From Verrucomicrobiales bacterium (GTDB lineage Bacteria; Verrucomicrobiota; Verrucomicrobiia; Verrucomicrobiales; DEV007): a stretch of DNA of 44,717 bases. The stretch covers positions 1-44,717 of the forward strand of contig JARGNG010000030.1 of assembly GCA_029213265.1 (NCBI GenBank), in the 5' to 3' direction. Positions 25,489-32,668 of this stretch are shown in pieces (position 1 is the first letter of the stretch; every line of letters begins with the position of its first letter). Below the pieces are notes generated by a model that worked only from the letters and a program-made list of their open reading frames with translations, was not told where the DNA came from and did no database searches. The position numbers were made by a program, and so were the translations under genes.

Positions 25489-26474
25489 GATGCTTCTTCC
25501 GTGTTCGGGTTCGATTTGGGTGTGGCCGGGGCGGGTGCCGGGGCCAGGAGAGCTTTGATTTCAGGAAGTGCCTTCAGGGCGGCTTCCCGGCCGACTTCGA
25601 TGTAGTGCCGGTAGTTGTGATAGTCGTGCCAGCCGCTGCCGGAGCTGATAGCGGAAATGAGGACATCCGCACTCCGGGCGCTGCGTCCGACCAGTCGCAT
25701 TTGGGATCCCATCGCGGCTCCGCGAAGGATATCGAGAAGGTTGCCCCGGGCGAAGTAGTTGAGGTGGCGGTTCACGGCACTGAGCACTTTCCGCCACGGC
25801 TTCGCTTTGGAAGGTCGTGCTTTCCGTCGACGCAGAGAGCCGATCGGAGGAAGAACATTCACTCCGATAACCACATCAAGATCCCAGGTTTCCCGTGCCA
25901 GGGTGACGGGAAGCGGATCGCAGACACCGCCGTCGATGTATTCCACTCCGTCTCTGGTGACCGGGACAACCACCCCGGGAACGGCGAGGCTGGCAACAAT
26001 GGCGGACGCCACGTCCCCCTCCCGGAGGACGGCCCGTTCGAGCGTGTCCAGTTCGGTCGCGACAGCGAGGAAGGGGCGATCCAGCTCCGCGAAAGTCCTG
26101 CCGCGAAGCGTTTTCTCAAGTCGTTCGCGGATGCTGTGTCCGCGGAGAAAGCCACGGCGTGGCGGAAAGACCGGGTCGACGAGGCCGAAGAGATCCCGCT
26201 TCGAAGCCATTTCCGCGGCAAGCTTTTCGAGTTCCGTGCCATTCTTTCCGGAGGCCCAGAGGCCACCGACGTAGGCGCCCATGCTCGATCCGGCGATTCC
26301 TGCGATCGGTATTCCGTTTTCCTCGAGAACCTGGATCACTCCGATGTGGGCCAGTCCCTTGGCTCCCCCTGAGGAGAAAGCAATCCCGATCCGGGGAGCT
26401 TTGGGCTCAGGAACCGGGCAAGATTCGGTGCGGTCCGTTCGGAGGGAATCGAGGAGATGAAAAAAGGCTGCCAT
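25479..26474 (-). CDS. Patatin-like phospholipase / acyl hydrolase
   Basis: 331 residues. The patatin core begins PRIGIAFSSGGAKGLAHIGV, with the oxyanion-hole GGAKG; the nucleophile is Ser64 in GIAGSSMGAYVGG; the dyad Asp is in VEYIDGGVCDPLP. It should release fatty acids from glycerophospholipids or neutral lipids with a Ser-Asp dyad. No signal peptide is visible, so intracellular or membrane lipids are the likely substrate. A basic, helical C-terminal third (RRRKARPSKAKPWRK) may contact membrane. It is the first gene of the lipid operon, feeding fatty acids to the ligase. A terminator-like inverted repeat spans its start codon. Confidence 0.9.
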   Translation of the reverse strand: MAAFFHLLDSLRTDRTESCPVPEPKAPRIGIAFSSGGAKGLAHIGVIQVLEENGIPIAGIAGSSMGAYVGGLWASGKNGTELEKLAAEMASKRDLFGLVDPVFPPRRGFLRGHSIRERLEKTLRGRTFAELDRPFLAVATELDTLERAVLREGDVASAIVASLAVPGVVVPVTRDGVEYIDGGVCDPLPVTLARETWDLDVVIGVNVLPPIGSLRRRKARPSKAKPWRKVLSAVNRHLNYFARGNLLDILRGAAMGSQMRLVGRSARSADVLISAISSGSGWHDYHNYRHYIEVGREAALKALPEIKALLAPAPAPATPKSNPNTEEASCV

Positions 26475-26510
26475 GGGTCTGTCGCTGTTGCCGGCGACGG
26501 GCAGCCTTTT
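26462..26510 (-). promoter_or_regulatory. Terminator-like inverted repeat spanning the patatin start codon
   Basis: AAAAGGCTGCC (26462-26472) and GGCAGCCTTTT (26500-26510) are perfect 11-base inverted repeats; an inner pair GTCGC/GCGAC lies at 26481-26485 and 26494-26498. In the minus-strand RNA the downstream arm includes the G of the AUG and codons 2-4 and ends in a U run, so the structure could stop transcription or hide the start codon. Confidence 0.6.
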
Positions 26511-26896
26511 CAGGTTCGGGTAGTGTCCTCAGTGGATCCGCTTTGGGAGCGGCCATTCGGGAGGGAGGCTCTTCAGGAGTATCTCGATCTCTTTTTTCTG
26601 GGGACCTCGATCGTGATGTGGGCGGCACATCGCCGAGGTGAGTGGGGTTCTCTTTCTCTCGTGTGTTTGGGTATTGGTGAAACTTCTGCGCCTCCCGGAG
26701 GAAGCGCGTTGTTATAGTGGTAGACCCGTGTGGCTGACTTTTGTTCAATCAAAAAGATACAAAAGTTGCGAAATGCGGAACACGCATGAAGCTTTCGGAG
26801 CGACTCCAGAGCAATGGGTGGACACAATTCTTCTGTGACGCAGGTTCCGTGCAAAGCCCCGATTCTCTGACGAGAAGTCTCCGGCTCCCCTTTGAA
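26511..26896. other. Intergenic stretch without a convincing gene
   Basis: About 390 bases between the duplicated secreted-protein gene and the lipid operon. Short open frames on both strands are Arg/Pro/Ser-rich with no conserved look. TATAAC on the minus strand (about 26713-26718) could be a -10 for the lipid operon, but I find no matching -35. Nothing else stands out. Confidence 0.5.
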
Positions 26897-28573
26897 TCAG
26901 CGAAGGAGAACACGAAGCTTGTTCGCATCCTTAATCGTAGGATCGGAAACGAGTGTGCCTTTCACTTTGACGTCCAATTGCACCCGCCTCGAGGTCTGGT
27001 TGTAACGACGCCAGAGCTGTTTGATCGGCTTTACGCGCACTTTGGCCGTCACCTTTTCATCCATGCCAATTGGGAATTGATAGGCCCCGCGCTTGATGGC
27101 ACCGGTTACGTTTCGGCCGTCGATGGTATAGTTGATATCCCAGAAGAAAGAGGGCCGTCTTCCGGTAAACCGAACTTCGTCGTCGGCCCCACAATCATTG
27201 TGAAGGATGACCGAGGCGGTTACGGAACGGCATTTCCTGGAAACCAGGCGTATGGTTTGGCCCGCCGCGCTGTTATTGATGATTCCCACCCCCTTCTTTC
27301 TTCCGTCTTTTGTTCTGGTGCTTAGATCAAGGCATTCCATTTGAGGGCAGACTCCAATCCCGACGTTGTAGCCGTCGAGCCCGAAGACTTCCGTATTGCT
27401 AACGCGGAGGATGAATCTCTTTCTAAGGATTCCATCCTGCACCTGGACGTATCCCTGTCGGTTGGTCGAAGTCGTGTCGGTGTTCACGATCGTTCTTCCA
27501 TTATTGACTCCGAACTCATCTTCTCCATCGATCTTGACGAAAGGAATGGGAGTGGTGCCGTCAATTTCGAAGAGCTCGGTGAGGGTATCGGGCTCGGGGC
27601 CATCGGTTCCAATGAATACGAAGGGGTTCTTTACTGCCTTGGAAAAGGTGAAGGCTACATCGACGGCTTCCCCGTCGGTAGTCACGAATCGGAGTCCGCC
27701 CCCGCTCTCGATGAAGTTGGTGGTATTGACAAACGCACCAGCCAGGCCAGTCGCGGAAATAGTCGATACGGTAGGAGTTCCGGTCGGGGTTACGACCGTG
27801 CTGACATTGATTCCTCCGGGGAGTGTCCCCTGGGTCAGATCCAGGTGCTCGACGGTGTGAAGTTTCACACCGGGAGGGCAGTCGATCGGGGGAAAGGAGG
27901 CGGTCGGGTCAGCCACGCAGGCTCCGATGCCTACGTTGTATCCATCGAGGCCGTGAGGAGTATTGTTGAAGATCCGGAGAATGATGGTGGCTCTCGCCGT
28001 ATTGTCCTGAACCTGAAAGTAGGCGGTATGGTTCTGGGCAGCCGCCGATACGTCGGTGTTTTCCACGAGGCTGCCACCGGTTACGACCATCTCTGAGTCG
28101 CCGTCGATCTTTGTGATTCCAATCGGAGTGACGCCATCGCCTTCGAACAATTGGAAGGTCGTTCCCTGTTCCGGTCCGTCGGACTGGATAAACAGGAAAG
28201 GATTGGTCAGTGCCTCGGAGAAGTTGTAGACGACCTGAACGGCCTCGTTGTCAGTGTTCACAAAGCGAAGTGCGCCCCCGCCTTCAATGAAAGGTGTGGT
28301 CGCCACAAAGCCGGATCCGGCCCCTGCCAGGGTGATGCCCGGGGTGGAGATGGTCGTGGTTCCGGCGATGTCGCTGATTGCAGTCGTCACGGTAATTCCC
28401 CCGGGAAAAGAGCCCGATGTTAAATCGTCGTGATCGATGGTGTGAAAGATCTGGTTTTGGGGGCAGGTAAATGGCTCGGAAAAGAGGGGCGTTACTTGTG
28501 CCTGCCCTGAAGAGGGCTGGAGAACCGCGGCCAGCGCGAGGGTCAACAACAGGATTGGATTCAGATTCTTCAT
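26897..28573 (-). CDS. Secreted protein with two homologous tandem domains
   Basis: 558 residues with a signal peptide (cleavage near SSGQAQ, about 25) and no recognised family. Two units of about 180-195 residues repeat: HTIDHDDLTSGSFPGGI against HTVEHLDLTQGTLPGGI, IEGGGALRFVNTDNEAVQV against IESGGGLRFVTTDGEAVDV, FIQSDGPE against FIGTDGPE, and HGLDGYNVGIGAC against FGLDGYNVGIGVC. Each unit is beta-rich, Gly/Thr-rich and has few cysteines. The C-terminal 145 residues are different: basic, with NDCGADDEVRFTGRRPSFFWD. Start ATG has GAGGA 5 bases upstream. Likely exported and extracellular or surface-located; it may bind glycan or protein, but this is inference from composition. Confidence 0.8.
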   Translation of the reverse strand: MKNLNPILLLTLALAAVLQPSSGQAQVTPLFSEPFTCPQNQIFHTIDHDDLTSGSFPGGITVTTAISDIAGTTTISTPGITLAGAGSGFVATTPFIEGGGALRFVNTDNEAVQVVYNFSEALTNPFLFIQSDGPEQGTTFQLFEGDGVTPIGITKIDGDSEMVVTGGSLVENTDVSAAAQNHTAYFQVQDNTARATIILRIFNNTPHGLDGYNVGIGACVADPTASFPPIDCPPGVKLHTVEHLDLTQGTLPGGINVSTVVTPTGTPTVSTISATGLAGAFVNTTNFIESGGGLRFVTTDGEAVDVAFTFSKAVKNPFVFIGTDGPEPDTLTELFEIDGTTPIPFVKIDGEDEFGVNNGRTIVNTDTTSTNRQGYVQVQDGILRKRFILRVSNTEVFGLDGYNVGIGVCPQMECLDLSTRTKDGRKKGVGIINNSAAGQTIRLVSRKCRSVTASVILHNDCGADDEVRFTGRRPSFFWDINYTIDGRNVTGAIKRGAYQFPIGMDEKVTAKVRVKPIKQLWRRYNQTSRRVQLDVKVKGTLVSDPTIKDANKLRVLLR

Positions 28574-28822
28574 AATTCCTCGTGGTTGGATCCCTATCGA
28601 GTGACGGGCGGATTCCTAGATTGAGCTAAACTACGACAAATGATCCTATTGAAAAGGCAATACTTATAAAAAACGATACTCACATATGAAAAATACCGTT
28701 AATAAGTTTTAATTACGGGCGATCTCGGTGATCGGAAGCTGGTGTCTGCGTCGTAGCGTTTTCTCTCAACACCTGACCGAAGGCGGGCTTTATCTGTACA
28801 TTCCGAGCCGTACAAACAAAAA
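28574..28822. other. AT-rich regulatory gap upstream of the secreted-protein gene
   Basis: About 250 bases, markedly AT-rich from 28630 to 28715. It contains a ribosome-binding site for the gene at 28573 and an imperfect inverted repeat AACGGTAT / GTATCGTT on the minus strand (28670-28705 region). No confident promoter boxes or small gene. Confidence 0.4.
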
Positions 28823-28846
28823 GGGACGGCATTCTACTGCCGTCCC
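28823..28846 (-). terminator. Intrinsic terminator of recA
   Basis: GGGACGGCA (28823-28831) pairs with TGCCGTCCC (28838-28846) around a 6-base loop; on the minus strand TTTTTG follows. It lies 39 bases past the recA stop. Confidence 0.9.
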
Positions 28847-28885
28847 CATTTCGTGGTTCTTATCGAAGCGAAGAATCGCCGGCGT

Positions 28886-30220
28886 CTATTCGTCGCCCGC
28901 GTCCATGACGGCTTTCACTTCCGCCTCTACTTCGGCGTAGAGAGCGTCATCCGCCTTGAGAGCCTCTTTGGCGGCATCGCGACCCTGTGCGAGCTGCGAG
29001 CCTTTGTAACTGATCCAGGAGCCGCGCTTCTGGAGGATTTCGTGCTCGATGGCAAGATCGAGCAGGGAGCCCACTGCGGAAATTCCTTCGTTGAACATGA
29101 TGTCGAACTCAGCTTCGCCGTAGGGAGGAGCGACCTTGTTCTTCACGATCTTGAGCCGGGTACGGTTCCCGGAGACAGTTCCATCGGAGCCTTTGATGCT
29201 TCCGATGCGGCGAATGTCGCAGCGAACCGAGCTGTAGAATTTGAGGGCACGACCACCGGGCTGGGTTTCCGGATTGCCGAACATGACGCCGACTTTCTCC
29301 CGAATCTGGTTCGTGAAGATGACGACGGTGCGGGCTTTGGAAATGATGGAGGTCAGTTTCCGGAGCGCCGCGCTCATAAGGCGTGCCTGCGCTCCGACGG
29401 TAGCATCACCGATTTCCCCATCGAGTTCCTGCTTTGTCACAAGAGCGGCGACGGAGTCGAGAACAATGACATCAAGCGCGTTGGAGCGGACGAGGGTTTC
29501 CACGATTCGCAGGGCTTCTTCACCGGAGCTGGGCTGCGAGAGGAGGAGGTTGTCGAGGTCAACGCCGAGGCGTCTTGCATACTGAGGATCGAGAGCGTGC
29601 TCCACGTCCACGAAGGCGGCCAATCCGCCGGCTTTCTGGGCCTGAGCAATCGCGGTGAGAGTCAGGGTCGTCTTACCGGAGGACTCCGGTCCGTAGACTT
29701 CCACGATTCTTCCCCGGGGGAATCCACCGGCACCGAGGGCACGATCGATGATGAGGTTTCCTGTAGGAATGACTTCGACATCCATGTGGGTGTCGGTTCC
29801 GAGCCGCATGATTGCAGCTTCGCCGAAGTCTTTTTGAATTTGAGAGATGGCGAGATCGAGATTCTTGGCTCTCGCTTCAGCGATGCGGTTGGTTTCCTTG
29901 TCGGTGCTTTTGGACGCGGCCATTTGTGATTTAGGTGCAGATTTGGGTTTGGTGGTGGAAGAGGGAGTATCGGGCTCTTTGACCTTGGAAGATGCTTTTC
30001 TGGATACGGATGATTTCGCCTGGTAGGTATTCGACTTTTTAGAATCTTTGGAGGCCTTTTCCGCTTTCCCTCCGTTCGGCGATTTCTCTGATTCCGACGG
30101 AGATTCTTCAATTGCGGATTCCGCAGGGGAAGTCGTATCCGACGTATCGGGTGCGTCCGGTGTTTGCATTCCGGAATTCGCAGTGACTTCGTTGTCGTTA
30201 GGAGATAGCAGTTCAACCAT
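28886..30220 (-). CDS. recA: RecA recombinase with a ~100-residue low-complexity N-terminal extension
   Basis: Strand-exchange ATPase of homologous recombination and coprotease of the SOS response. The conserved core starts near residue 112 ([18 protein letters not shown]): Walker [10 protein letters not shown] (177-185), [10 protein letters not shown] (Walker B), [16 protein letters not shown] (loop 1), [19 protein letters not shown] and [12 protein letters not shown], then an acidic C-terminus. Residues 1-100 are Ser/Lys/Glu/Pro-rich with no fold, which bacterial RecA normally lacks. The frame stays open through this stretch, so I use ATG 30220; Met100 (29923) would yield a standard-length protein. 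Neither start has a Shine-Dalgarno sequence. Divergent from trpS; a terminator follows. Confidence 0.95.
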   Translation of the reverse strand: MVELLSPNDNEVTANSGMQTPDAPDTSDTTSPAESAIEESPSESEKSPNGGKAEKASKDSKKSNTYQAKSSVSRKASSKVKEPDTPSSTTKPKSAPKSQMAASKSTDKETNRIAEARAKNLDLAISQIQKDFGEAAIMRLGTDTHMDVEVIPTGNLIIDRALGAGGFPRGRIVEVYGPESSGKTTLTLTAIAQAQKAGGLAAFVDVEHALDPQYARRLGVDLDNLLLSQPSSGEEALRIVETLVRSNALDVIVLDSVAALVTKQELDGEIGDATVGAQARLMSAALRKLTSIISKARTVVIFTNQIREKVGVMFGNPETQPGGRALKFYSSVRCDIRRIGSIKGSDGTVSGNRTRLKIVKNKVAPPYGEAEFDIMFNEGISAVGSLLDLAIEHEILQKRGSWISYKGSQLAQGRDAAKEALKADDALYAEVEAEVKAVMDAGDE

Positions 30221-30279
30221 AATATGCCAAAGGATTTCAGAAGAATACACGAAGGTGTTCAGACGTCCAGTAAAAAAGT

Positions 30280-30289
30280 GAACATGTTC
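30280..30289. promoter_or_regulatory. Palindrome GAACATGTTC upstream of recA
   Basis: A perfect 10-base palindrome 60 bases before the recA start, with another TGTTC at 30256-30260. It resembles half-sites of LexA-type operators (GAAC and GTTC) but with a 2-base rather than 4-base spacer, so assignment as an SOS box is uncertain. Confidence 0.35.
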
Positions 30290-30307
30290 GCATTTTCACC
30301 TTTTTGG

Positions 30308-30377
30308 TGGATCTTGGATCTTGGATCTTGGTTCTTGGTTCTTGGTTCTTGGTTCTTGGTTCTTGGGTATTGGGATT
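30308..30377. repeat. Heptamer array, units TGGATCT and TGGTTCT, about 10 copies
   Basis: Three TGGATCT units (30308-30328), five TGGTTCT units (30329-30363), then two degenerate copies TGGGTAT and TGGGATT. The shift from one unit to the other within a fixed 7-base register shows substitution followed by expansion. It fills the gap between recA and trpS. Confidence 0.95.
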
Positions 30378-30468
30378 CCGCGGCGGCCGGGATGTTTCGG
30401 ATTCTTTTTCCTCTCCTGCAAAAGGGTGATTTGATTTCGGAGCGGGTTTGTTGAAGGGTTGGCGAATT

Positions 30469-30486
30469 CCCCGGAGTGACCCGGGG
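30469..30486. other. GC hairpin in the trpS leader
   Basis: CCCCGG (30469-30474) and CCGGGG (30481-30486) form a perfect 6-bp stem with a 6-base loop, 21 bases before the trpS start and followed by an A7 run. It may structure the leader; there is no T run for termination. A two-unit TTGAAGG-like remnant lies at 30451-30464. Confidence 0.35.
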
Positions 30487-30507
30487 CGACAAAAAAACAT
30501 TTTTGAC

Positions 30508-31473
30508 ATGCGAATTCTATCCGGCATTCAACCGAGCGGACGGCCTCATATCGGCAACTACTTCGGAATGATGGAACCTTCGATCCGACTTCAGGAGGAA
30601 GGGGACGCATTTTATTTTATCGCGGACTATCACTCGCTCACCTCGACGCACGATCCGCAGGTTCTTCGCGATAATGTGAGAGGGCTCGCGATCGACTTTC
30701 TGGCCTGCGGGCTGGATCCGGAAAAGGCGACTTTCTGGACGCAGTCGGCAGTTCCTGAAGTCACGGAGTTGACCTGGATTCTGAGCTGTGTCACACCGAT
30801 GGGACTTCTCGAGCGCTGCGTTTCCTACAAGGACAAGATTGCGCAGGGTATTTCCCCTTCGCATGGTCTCTTCGCTTATCCGGTGTTGCAGGCGGCGGAT
30901 ATTTTGATCTTTGATTCGAACGTGGTTCCGATCGGGAAAGACCAGAAGCAACACCTAGAAGTGACGCGTGATATCGCGAACAAGTTCAATGATCGCTACG
31001 GAGCCGATCTACTGGTCGTTCCGGAGCCGCAGATTCGCGAACAAACGGCGACGGTCCCGGGTCTCGACGGGCAGAAGATGAGCAAGAGCTACGGAAACAC
31101 GATCGATATTTTCGAGGAGACGGAAAAAAAGCTCCGGAAGAAAATCATGAAGATCGTAACGGACACGACCGCAGTCGAAGATCCGAAGAATCCGGAGGGA
31201 AGCTATCTCGTGGATCTCTACAAGCTCTTTGCTTCGGAGGACGATGTCCGGGCGATGGAGGAATCCTTTTGCGCGGGCGGGGAAGGCTACGGTCACTACA
31301 AGCAGCAGCTTTTCGAAGCGATCCGGGACTACTATGCTCCGATGCGCGAAAGGCGGGAGGAGCTGGAGAAAGATACCGACTACGTGGACGGCGTTCTCGA
31401 AGAGGGCGCGAAGCGGGCGCGGGCCCAGGCTCGCGAGGTGATGGACCGGGTCCGGTCCGCCGTGGGAATGTAG
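30508..31473 (+). CDS. trpS: Tryptophanyl-tRNA synthetase
   Basis: 321-residue class I synthetase charging tRNA-Trp. The HIGH motif is PHIGN (13-17) after SGIQPSG; KMSKS is in GLDGQKMSKSYGN; the centre shows FWTQSAVPEVTELTWIL, SYKDKIAQG and GLFAYPVLQAADIL, with QKQHLEVTRDIA following. Length is typical of bacterial TrpS. ATG 30508 (MRILSGIQ) is used since codons before it run through the GC hairpin. No Shine-Dalgarno sequence. Ends 14 bases from a convergent gene. Confidence 0.96.
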   Translation: MRILSGIQPSGRPHIGNYFGMMEPSIRLQEEGDAFYFIADYHSLTSTHDPQVLRDNVRGLAIDFLACGLDPEKATFWTQSAVPEVTELTWILSCVTPMGLLERCVSYKDKIAQGISPSHGLFAYPVLQAADILIFDSNVVPIGKDQKQHLEVTRDIANKFNDRYGADLLVVPEPQIREQTATVPGLDGQKMSKSYGNTIDIFEETEKKLRKKIMKIVTDTTAVEDPKNPEGSYLVDLYKLFASEDDVRAMEESFCAGGEGYGHYKQQLFEAIRDYYAPMRERREELEKDTDYVDGVLEEGAKRARAQAREVMDRVRSAVGM

Positions 31474-31487
31474 TTTCGGGAGTCCGC

Positions 31488-32009
31488 TTACTTGAAATAT
31501 TTCTTCGGATCGACGGGCGGCTTCTTTTTGGGCTCTTCCTCCGTCGGCTTTTCCGTTACCTTTTCCTCTTTCTTGACGCCCTTCTTTTCCCCGGGCTTCT
31601 CTTCCACCACTTCGGTGCCGGGCGGAGGAAATTCGACGCCGTCCTCCAGGATGACGACCTGATCGGGAGAGGTGAGCTTGATCTGCGGCTTTTCCCTGTA
31701 AATGGAAAGTACGGCGGTGACGGCAAGACGCTTGCCATCGTAGATATCGGCCGGCTCGCCGTCTTCAAATTGATCGAGATCGGATTTGAAAGTGACGAGA
31801 TAAAACTCGGCGCCCTTGAAGTTCACGAAGTTCATGCCCGAAGAGGATTTGCCGCTTCCGGTGGTCTCCCCGTAGACCGTCACTTTCTGGCCGTCCTTGG
31901 CCATCAGCTCTTCGGTCTCCTTGGCGTCAATGTAGATGGCGGGCTTATCGTCCGCCTGGAGAAACGCAGGAAGGACGAGAGCGAGGAGGAGTGGTCTGAG
32001 TGTTTTCAT
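31488..32009 (-). CDS. Secreted OB-fold-like protein with Lys/Glu/Pro tail
   Basis: 173 residues. Signal peptide MKTLRPLLLALVLPAFLQA. Residues about 25-125 look like a single OB fold: QKVTVYGETTGSGKSSSGMNFVNF, FYLVTFKSDLDQF, KRLAVTAVLSIYREKPQIKLTSPDQVVIL, the pattern of periplasmic nucleic-acid- or ligand-binding OB proteins. The last 40 residues are Glu/Lys/Pro low complexity ending PPVDPKKYFK. The start overlaps the stop of the upstream gene by 4 bases. No family name can be assigned with certainty; periplasmic location is well supported. Confidence 0.7.
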   Translation of the reverse strand: MKTLRPLLLALVLPAFLQADDKPAIYIDAKETEELMAKDGQKVTVYGETTGSGKSSSGMNFVNFKGAEFYLVTFKSDLDQFEDGEPADIYDGKRLAVTAVLSIYREKPQIKLTSPDQVVILEDGVEFPPPGTEVVEEKPGEKKGVKKEEKVTEKPTEEEPKKKPPVDPKKYFK

Positions 32010-32647
32010 GGTGAGTCCGGGTTGTGGATCGAGCGCACATGGCCATCGGCATAGACGACGGCGATTTGTCTCTGATTGGGCGGTGCGATCTCCTGAATAA
32101 CAATTACAGAATCGGCAATCGCGTCAAGAACGGGCCTGTCGTGAGGCACAATTTCGAAAGCTACGGCTTTGCCACCTTCGTAGGGGCTGCGCAGAATCTC
32201 CGCGAGCTCGGGAGCGGCCACAAAGCGACCGGAGAGCTCCTGCCAATCCGCAGGATAGCGATTGGAATTGGCGCGGGCATAGGCCTCGCAGGCGACGAAG
32301 AGGCGGGATGCCCGGGACTGGCTCGCTTTGCGCTGATCCTCTGCCTTTTCGGACTCCCACATCGAGAGAGCGGGGAAGGAAGCCGAAATGAGAAGAACGA
32401 GGATCGGAAAGGTCAGCATGGAGAAATACCCCAACCCCACTCCGAAGGTGGCGAGGCCTCGTCCCTTGAATTCTCCGGACCGGGTATCGTGACGGGCGAC
32501 ATGTCCGACAACAGTGGCGGCGGCGGACAGAAAGAGGCCCACAAAAATCCAAAGCGTCGCAAAACCCATCACTGCGAGAACGGCACTCGTGATCGCACTG
32601 CGTGACCAGTGCTTAGAAGCCGGAGAGATGGGTTGCGTTTGTGACAT
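32006..32647 (-). CDS. DUF4190-like membrane protein with pilin-type C-terminal segment
   Basis: 213 residues. Two membrane helices in the first 95 residues (TSAVLAVMGFATLWIFVGLFLSA, FSMLTFPILVLLISASFPAL) have the arrangement of DUF4190. The remainder carries KASQSRASRLFVACEAYARANSNRYPADWQEL and ends IAVVYADGHVRSI, close to the C-terminal region and XDG-type motif seen in DUF1559/type II pseudopilin-like proteins of Planctomycetota and Verrucomicrobiota. Function unknown. Coupled to the OB-fold gene and 21 bases after the MFS gene. Confidence 0.7.
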   Translation of the reverse strand: MSQTQPISPASKHWSRSAITSAVLAVMGFATLWIFVGLFLSAAATVVGHVARHDTRSGEFKGRGLATFGVGLGYFSMLTFPILVLLISASFPALSMWESEKAEDQRKASQSRASRLFVACEAYARANSNRYPADWQELSGRFVAAPELAEILRSPYEGGKAVAFEIVPHDRPVLDAIADSVIVIQEIAPPNQRQIAVVYADGHVRSIHNPDSP

Positions 32648-32668
32648 CGTTGGATCGGAAAACAGGTA

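Noticed and set aside
26741..27325. 194-codon plus-strand gene before the secreted-protein gene
   Set aside because: Mostly antisense to the C-terminal domain of the secreted protein and without conserved features.
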